Source: Bacteroides mediterraneensis (GTDB taxonomy: Bacteria > Bacteroidota > Bacteroidia > Bacteroidales > Bacteroidaceae). Taken from it: a stretch of 64,000 nucleotides of DNA. The stretch spans positions 3,594,359 through 3,658,358 of the forward strand of contig NZ_LT635783.1 in assembly GCF_900128455.1 (NCBI RefSeq), given 5' to 3'. The stretch's first letter is position 1, and every line of letters begins with the position of its first letter. A program made the translations under genes and the position numbers. Shown here piece after piece: positions 60,415 through 64,000 of this stretch. Under the pieces are notes generated by a model that worked only from the letters and a program-made list of their open reading frames with translations, made no database searches and was not told the DNA's origin.

Positions 60415-61425
60415 ATGGATTTAATCAGTGAAATCGTTGAACGCGCTAAAGCAAATAAACAGCGCATCGTGCTTCCGGAAGGAACAGAAGAACGTACTTT
60501 GAAGGCTGCCAATCAGGTATTGACAGACGGTGTAGCAGACCTGATTCTGTTGGGCAATCCCGATGAAATCATGAGCCTGGCAAAAGAATGGGGATTAGGT
60601 AACATTCACAAAGCTACCATCATCGATCCGGAAAACCATCCGAAGAAAGAAGAATACGCACAACTACTTTGCGAACTTCGTAAGAAAAAAGGCATGACCA
60701 TCGAAGAAGCCCGCAAACTGGTTTTGAATCCGCTTTACTTAGGCTGTCTGATTATCAAATCAGGAGATGCAGACGGACAGCTGGCCGGTGCCCGCAACAC
60801 TACAGGCGATGTACTCCGTCCGGCATTACAGATTATCAAGACAGCTCCGGGTATCACTTGCGTTTCAGGTGCCATGCTGTTACTGACACACGCTCCTGAA
60901 TGTGGTGACAACGGTATCCTGGTAATGGGCGACGTAGCTGTCACTCCGGTTCCTGACGCCAACCAGCTGGCACAGATTGCTATCTGTACCGCACGTACAG
61001 CCCAGTCTGTAGCCGGTCTCGATCCACGTGTAGCCATGCTGAGTTTCTCTACCAAAGGTTCTGCCAAACATGAAGTGGTAGACAAAGTGGTAGAAGCCCT
61101 GAAAATTGCCAAAGAAATGGATCCGTCTCTGAAGATTGACGGAGAGCTGCAGGCCGATGCCGCACTGGTTCCGAAGGTAGGTGCCAGCAAAGCTCCGGGT
61201 TCAGAAATCGCCGGAAAAGCCAATGTACTGGTTGTTCCATGTCTGGAAGTCGGAAACATCTCTTACAAGCTGGTAGAACGTCTGGGACATGCCACTGCTG
61301 TAGGCCCGATTCTGCAAGGTATTGCCCGTCCGGTCAACGATTTGTCTCGCGGATGCAGCGTGGACGACGTATATAAGATGATTGCCATTACAGCCAACCA
61401 GGCCATCGCAGCCAAAGCTCAGTAA
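60415..61425 (+). CDS. pta: Phosphate acetyltransferase
   Basis: 336 aa, the short (catalytic-domain only) form. Converts acetyl-CoA and phosphate to acetyl phosphate. Features: NKQRIVLPEGTEERTLKAAN, DADGQLAGARNTTGDVLRPA (read here as GDADGQLAGARNTTGDVLRP), LSFSTKGSAKHEVVDKV and GCSVDDVYKMIAITANQAIA. Followed after a hairpin by ackA, the next step to acetate and ATP. Confidence 0.97.
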   Translation: MDLISEIVERAKANKQRIVLPEGTEERTLKAANQVLTDGVADLILLGNPDEIMSLAKEWGLGNIHKATIIDPENHPKKEEYAQLLCELRKKKGMTIEEARKLVLNPLYLGCLIIKSGDADGQLAGARNTTGDVLRPALQIIKTAPGITCVSGAMLLLTHAPECGDNGILVMGDVAVTPVPDANQLAQIAICTARTAQSVAGLDPRVAMLSFSTKGSAKHEVVDKVVEALKIAKEMDPSLKIDGELQADAALVPKVGASKAPGSEIAGKANVLVVPCLEVGNISYKLVERLGHATAVGPILQGIARPVNDLSRGCSVDDVYKMIAITANQAIAAKAQ

Positions 61426-61447
61426 TCATCCACGTTTATCAATATTC

Positions 61448-61484
61448 CATAATGCCACTCCCCTTCTCACAGAGTGGCATTATG
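61448..61484 (+). terminator. Hairpin between pta and ackA
   Basis: CATAATGCCACTC/GAGTGGCATTATG, perfect 13-bp stem with an 11-nt loop, followed by ATTTTC. The T run is weak, so it may be a partial terminator or an mRNA-stability hairpin. Confidence 0.65.
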
Positions 61485-61518
61485 ATTTTCATCATTCATA
61501 AAAAACAATTCCAACTAT

Positions 61519-62718
61519 ATGAAAGTATTAGTACTCAACTGCGGTAGCTCTTCAATCAAGTACAAATTGTTTGAAATGACTACAAAAGAAGTCCTCGCTC
61601 AAGGAGGCATCGAAAAAATCGGCCTTCCGGGCTCTTTCCTGAAACTGACTCTGCCGAACGGCGAAAAGAAAATCCTCGAAAAAGACGTTCCGGAACACAC
61701 TACCGGCGTACAATTCATCTTCGATACACTGACCAATCCTGAATACGGGGCAGTAAAGAACCTGCATGAAATCAAGGCCGTAGGTCACCGCGTACTGCAT
61801 GGAGGAACCAAGTTCAGCGGTTCTGTACTGATTGACGATGCCGTAATTGCAGCCGTAGAAGAATGCTGCGACCTGGGCCCGCTTCACAACCCAGCCAACC
61901 TGAAAGGTATCTATGCCGTTCAGAAACTGTTGCCGGAAGTGCCGCAGGTAGCCGTGTTCGATACAGCTTTCCATCAAACTATGCCAGACTATGCATACCT
62001 TTATGCCATTCCTTACAGCTATTATGAGAAATACGGTATCCGCCGCTATGGTTTCCACGGAACTTCTCACCGCTATGTATCCAAGCGCGTATGTGAATTC
62101 CTGGGTATCCCGCAGGAAGGTAGCCGTATCATCACCTGCCACATCGGTAACGGTGGTTCCATCGCTGCTGTAAAAGACGGAAAATGCATCGATACCAGCA
62201 TGGGACTGACCCCGCTGGAAGGCTTGATGATGGGTACTCGCAGCGGAGACATCGACGGAGGCGCTATCACTTACATTATGAAAAAAGAAGGTCTGACTCC
62301 CGACGAAATGTCTACCCTGCTGAACAAGAAGAGTGGTGTGCTGGGTATGTTCGAAAAATCAAGCGATATGCGTGAACTGGAAGATGCCGTAGCCAGAGGC
62401 GAAGAACGTGCCATCCTGACTGAAAACATGTATTTCTACCGCATCACCAAATACATCGGTGCATACGCTGCTGCCATGGGAGGTGTCGACGTCATCCTGT
62501 TCACAGGTGGTGTAGGTGAAAACCAGGCTACGGCCCGTGCTGGTGTCTGCAAGACTTTGGGCTTCCTGGGCGTAGAAATCGACCCGGAAAGAAACAAAGT
62601 ACGCAGCAAAGAAGCTATCATCTCTACTGATAACTCCAAAGTAAAAGTTGTAGTTATCCCGACCGATGAAGAGCTGATGATTGCTACCGATACAGTCAAC
62701 ATCCTGAACAACAAATAA
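61519..62718 (+). CDS. ackA: Acetate kinase
   Basis: 399 aa, usual length. Makes ATP and acetate from acetyl phosphate. ASKHA-fold motifs: VLVLNCGSSSIKYKLFEM, FDTAFHQTMPDYAYLYAIPY, RRYGFHGTSHRYVSKR, HIGNGGSIAAVKDGKCIDTS, and DVILFTGGVGENQATAR. Acts with pta in the main energy-yielding branch of fermentation. Confidence 0.98.
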   Translation: MKVLVLNCGSSSIKYKLFEMTTKEVLAQGGIEKIGLPGSFLKLTLPNGEKKILEKDVPEHTTGVQFIFDTLTNPEYGAVKNLHEIKAVGHRVLHGGTKFSGSVLIDDAVIAAVEECCDLGPLHNPANLKGIYAVQKLLPEVPQVAVFDTAFHQTMPDYAYLYAIPYSYYEKYGIRRYGFHGTSHRYVSKRVCEFLGIPQEGSRIITCHIGNGGSIAAVKDGKCIDTSMGLTPLEGLMMGTRSGDIDGGAITYIMKKEGLTPDEMSTLLNKKSGVLGMFEKSSDMRELEDAVARGEERAILTENMYFYRITKYIGAYAAAMGGVDVILFTGGVGENQATARAGVCKTLGFLGVEIDPERNKVRSKEAIISTDNSKVKVVVIPTDEELMIATDTVNILNNK

Positions 62719-62743
62719 TCCGCAGGAATCCTAAAAGAGTTAA

Positions 62744-62835
62744 AAGAGGATACCCCCTGACAGGAATTCACTATCTTTGCCGAGGAAACGAAAGCAAGGA
62801 AAAGGAACCCTGCAAGGAGTATCCTCTTCTTTTTG
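62744..62835 (+). repeat. Long-range inverted repeat spanning the kdgK promoter
   Basis: AAGAGGATAC (62744-62753) and GTATCCTCTT (62819-62828) form a perfect 10-bp stem enclosing a 65-nt loop that contains the kdgK -7 box. A TTCTTTTT tract follows the right arm. It could terminate ackA transcripts. Confidence 0.6.
62772..62779 (+). promoter_or_regulatory. Putative -7 box of kdgK
   Basis: TATCTTTG, 97 nt before ATG 62869, so a leader of about 80 nt is expected. No -33 TTTG. Confidence 0.5.
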
Positions 62836-62868
62836 CTCCGCTTTCAGTTAAAATAAAAACATCCCACT

Positions 62869-63909
62869 ATGAGCAAAAAGATTGTAACATTTGGAGAAAT
62901 CATGCTCCGTCTCACCACCCCCGACAACCTGCGTATTCAACAAAGCCACGACTTCCTCGTCAATTATGGAGGAAGTGAAGCCAACGTAGCCATTTCCATT
63001 GCCAATTTCGGCGGAGAAGTGGAATACATCACACGTCTGCCGGACAACGCATTGGGAGAAACTTGTATTGCAGAACTCCGTTCACATAACATCGGTACGA
63101 AGCACATTCTTTTCGGCGGACACCGACTTGGAACTTATTACATGGAAAAGGCTGCTGCCATGCGTAACTCCAACGTCATCTACGACCGCGAGAATTCGGC
63201 TTTTTCCGAACTGAAACCTGGCATGATTAACTGGCGGGAAATCTTCAAGGATGCCGCCATCTTCCACTGGTCCGGAATCGATGCCGCACTGACTCCAGGT
63301 TTGGCCGACGTTTGCAAAGAAGCCATCGACATTGCCAAAGAAATGGGATTGACCATCTCTTACGACATCAACTACCGCAAAAACCTGTGGAACTACGGAA
63401 AGAGCGCACAAGAAGTACTGCGCCCGCTGATGACCAGCAGCGACATCATGTTCGGAAGTGAAGGCGAATATGCCCTCGTGACCGGCATACCGGCTCCCGG
63501 CTTCAAAGCCACCAAAAGCGGTGAAAAATATGACACGGCTGCCTACGAGAAATTCTGCCAAGGCATCAGCCAGCAAATTCCGAACTGCAAGTACATCTAT
63601 ATTGCCCTGCGCAACGTCATGAGTTCCGAGCACCACACATTTGCCGGTGTACTCTACGCCAACGGTGAAATGAAATACAGTCGTGTATTCGACATCGACA
63701 ATGTCATCGACTGTGTAGGAGTAGGTGACGCCTTCTGCGGCGCCATGCTGTATGCACAGAATGCGTTTGATGACAACCAGAAGCGCGTAGATTTCTCAAC
63801 AGCCGCTTCCGTATTGAAAAATACCATTGCCGGAGACTACAATATGGTCAAGGTATCCGAAGTGGAAGGCCTGCTTGCCCGTCAGGAAAGCGGAGAAGTG
63901 GCCCGATAA
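62869..63909 (+). CDS. kdgK: 2-dehydro-3-deoxygluconokinase (PfkB family)
   Basis: 346-aa sugar kinase phosphorylating KDG from hexuronate breakdown. N-terminal MSKKIVTFGEIMLRLTTPDN with substrate-side GGSEANVAISIANFGG. The C-terminal PfkB signature VIDCVGVGDAFCGAMLYAQ contains the catalytic Asp in GVGDAF (more often GAGDAF). FGSEGEYALVTG is also typical of KdgK. A KDPG aldolase gene might be expected downstream, beyond the window. KdgK rather than ribokinase is inferred from the N-terminal half. Confidence 0.88.
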   Translation: MSKKIVTFGEIMLRLTTPDNLRIQQSHDFLVNYGGSEANVAISIANFGGEVEYITRLPDNALGETCIAELRSHNIGTKHILFGGHRLGTYYMEKAAAMRNSNVIYDRENSAFSELKPGMINWREIFKDAAIFHWSGIDAALTPGLADVCKEAIDIAKEMGLTISYDINYRKNLWNYGKSAQEVLRPLMTSSDIMFGSEGEYALVTGIPAPGFKATKSGEKYDTAAYEKFCQGISQQIPNCKYIYIALRNVMSSEHHTFAGVLYANGEMKYSRVFDIDNVIDCVGVGDAFCGAMLYAQNAFDDNQKRVDFSTAASVLKNTIAGDYNMVKVSEVEGLLARQESGEVAR

Positions 63910-63928
63910 AAAACATACCGGCCCCTAT

Positions 63929-63981
63929 AAGCCACAGGCGGTGACAAGAATATTCTCAGCTCTTGTCACCGCCTGTGGCTT
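63929..63981 (+). terminator. Strong hairpin after kdgK
   Basis: Perfect 21-bp stem (63929-63949 with 63961-63981, arms containing GCCACAGGCGGTGACAAGA), 11-nt loop, followed by TTTCTC. Confidence 0.85.
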
Positions 63982-64000
63982 TTTCTCTTCATCGCGAATC

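Overview
The window is chromosomal DNA of a gut Bacteroidales bacterium, most likely Bacteroides or Phocaeicola. The evidence is a near-complete starch-utilisation (sus) locus, SusC-type receptors, IS1380 and IS1182 transposases of the type common in Bacteroides, and promoters of the Bacteroides form TTTG-N19-21-TAnnTTTG with no Shine-Dalgarno-like sites. Species cannot be fixed from the sequence alone.

Layout. 1-2.5 kb: a SusC-family receptor running off the left edge, with an IS1380-type element (about 2.7-4.25 kb) upstream of its promoter. 4.4-9.7 kb: an EmrAB/TolC-type tripartite efflux operon (tolC-like, hlyD-like, MFS), followed past a terminator by an AraC regulator. 9.8-17.9 kb: a TlpA-like lipoprotein, then a leftward envelope and repair group: parvulin, surA, OstA-like protein, small membrane protein, mutL. 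18-25.5 kb: guaB, recQ, clpX, clpP and tig. 25.7-28.2 kb: an mlaEF-type lipid ABC pair divergent from lptB. 28.3-40.2 kb: susE, susD, susC, susB and susA, with divergent susR; susF and susG are absent here. 40.4-48.8 kb: an HU-like protein, then an operon of cyclophilin, M16 peptidase, MATE exporter, hybrid histidine kinase (receiver and HPt) and sigma-54-type response regulator. Just past the regulator come clustered TTCCACA boxes, a good -24/-12 promoter and an intrinsic terminator, with no gene between. This looks like a sigma-54-driven small RNA and is the most interesting candidate in the window. 48.8-50.9 kb: RluA-type pseudouridine synthase, fabG, tetR. 51.1-53.1 kb: two tandem initiator tRNA genes with an IS1182 element placed 4 nt after the second. 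53.2-55.2 kb: cysK, an orphan NarL-type regulator, four tandem tRNA-Val genes. 55.4-64 kb: folP, cdaA, a GNAT/DUF2156 pair, lrgAB-like genes, pta, ackA and kdgK.

How the genes work together. In the sus locus SusC, SusD and SusE capture and import malto-oligosaccharides, SusA and SusB degrade them in the periplasm, and SusR senses the sugar; pta-ackA make acetate from the resulting acetyl-CoA. Clp/trigger factor, SurA/OstA/LptB and Mla genes serve protein and envelope quality control. The phosphorelay at 44.6-48.5 kb probably controls the predicted small RNA.

Many starts were moved inward from the longest open frame, because the upstream part overlaps promoters, terminators or tRNA genes, or because a signal peptide begins at the internal Met.
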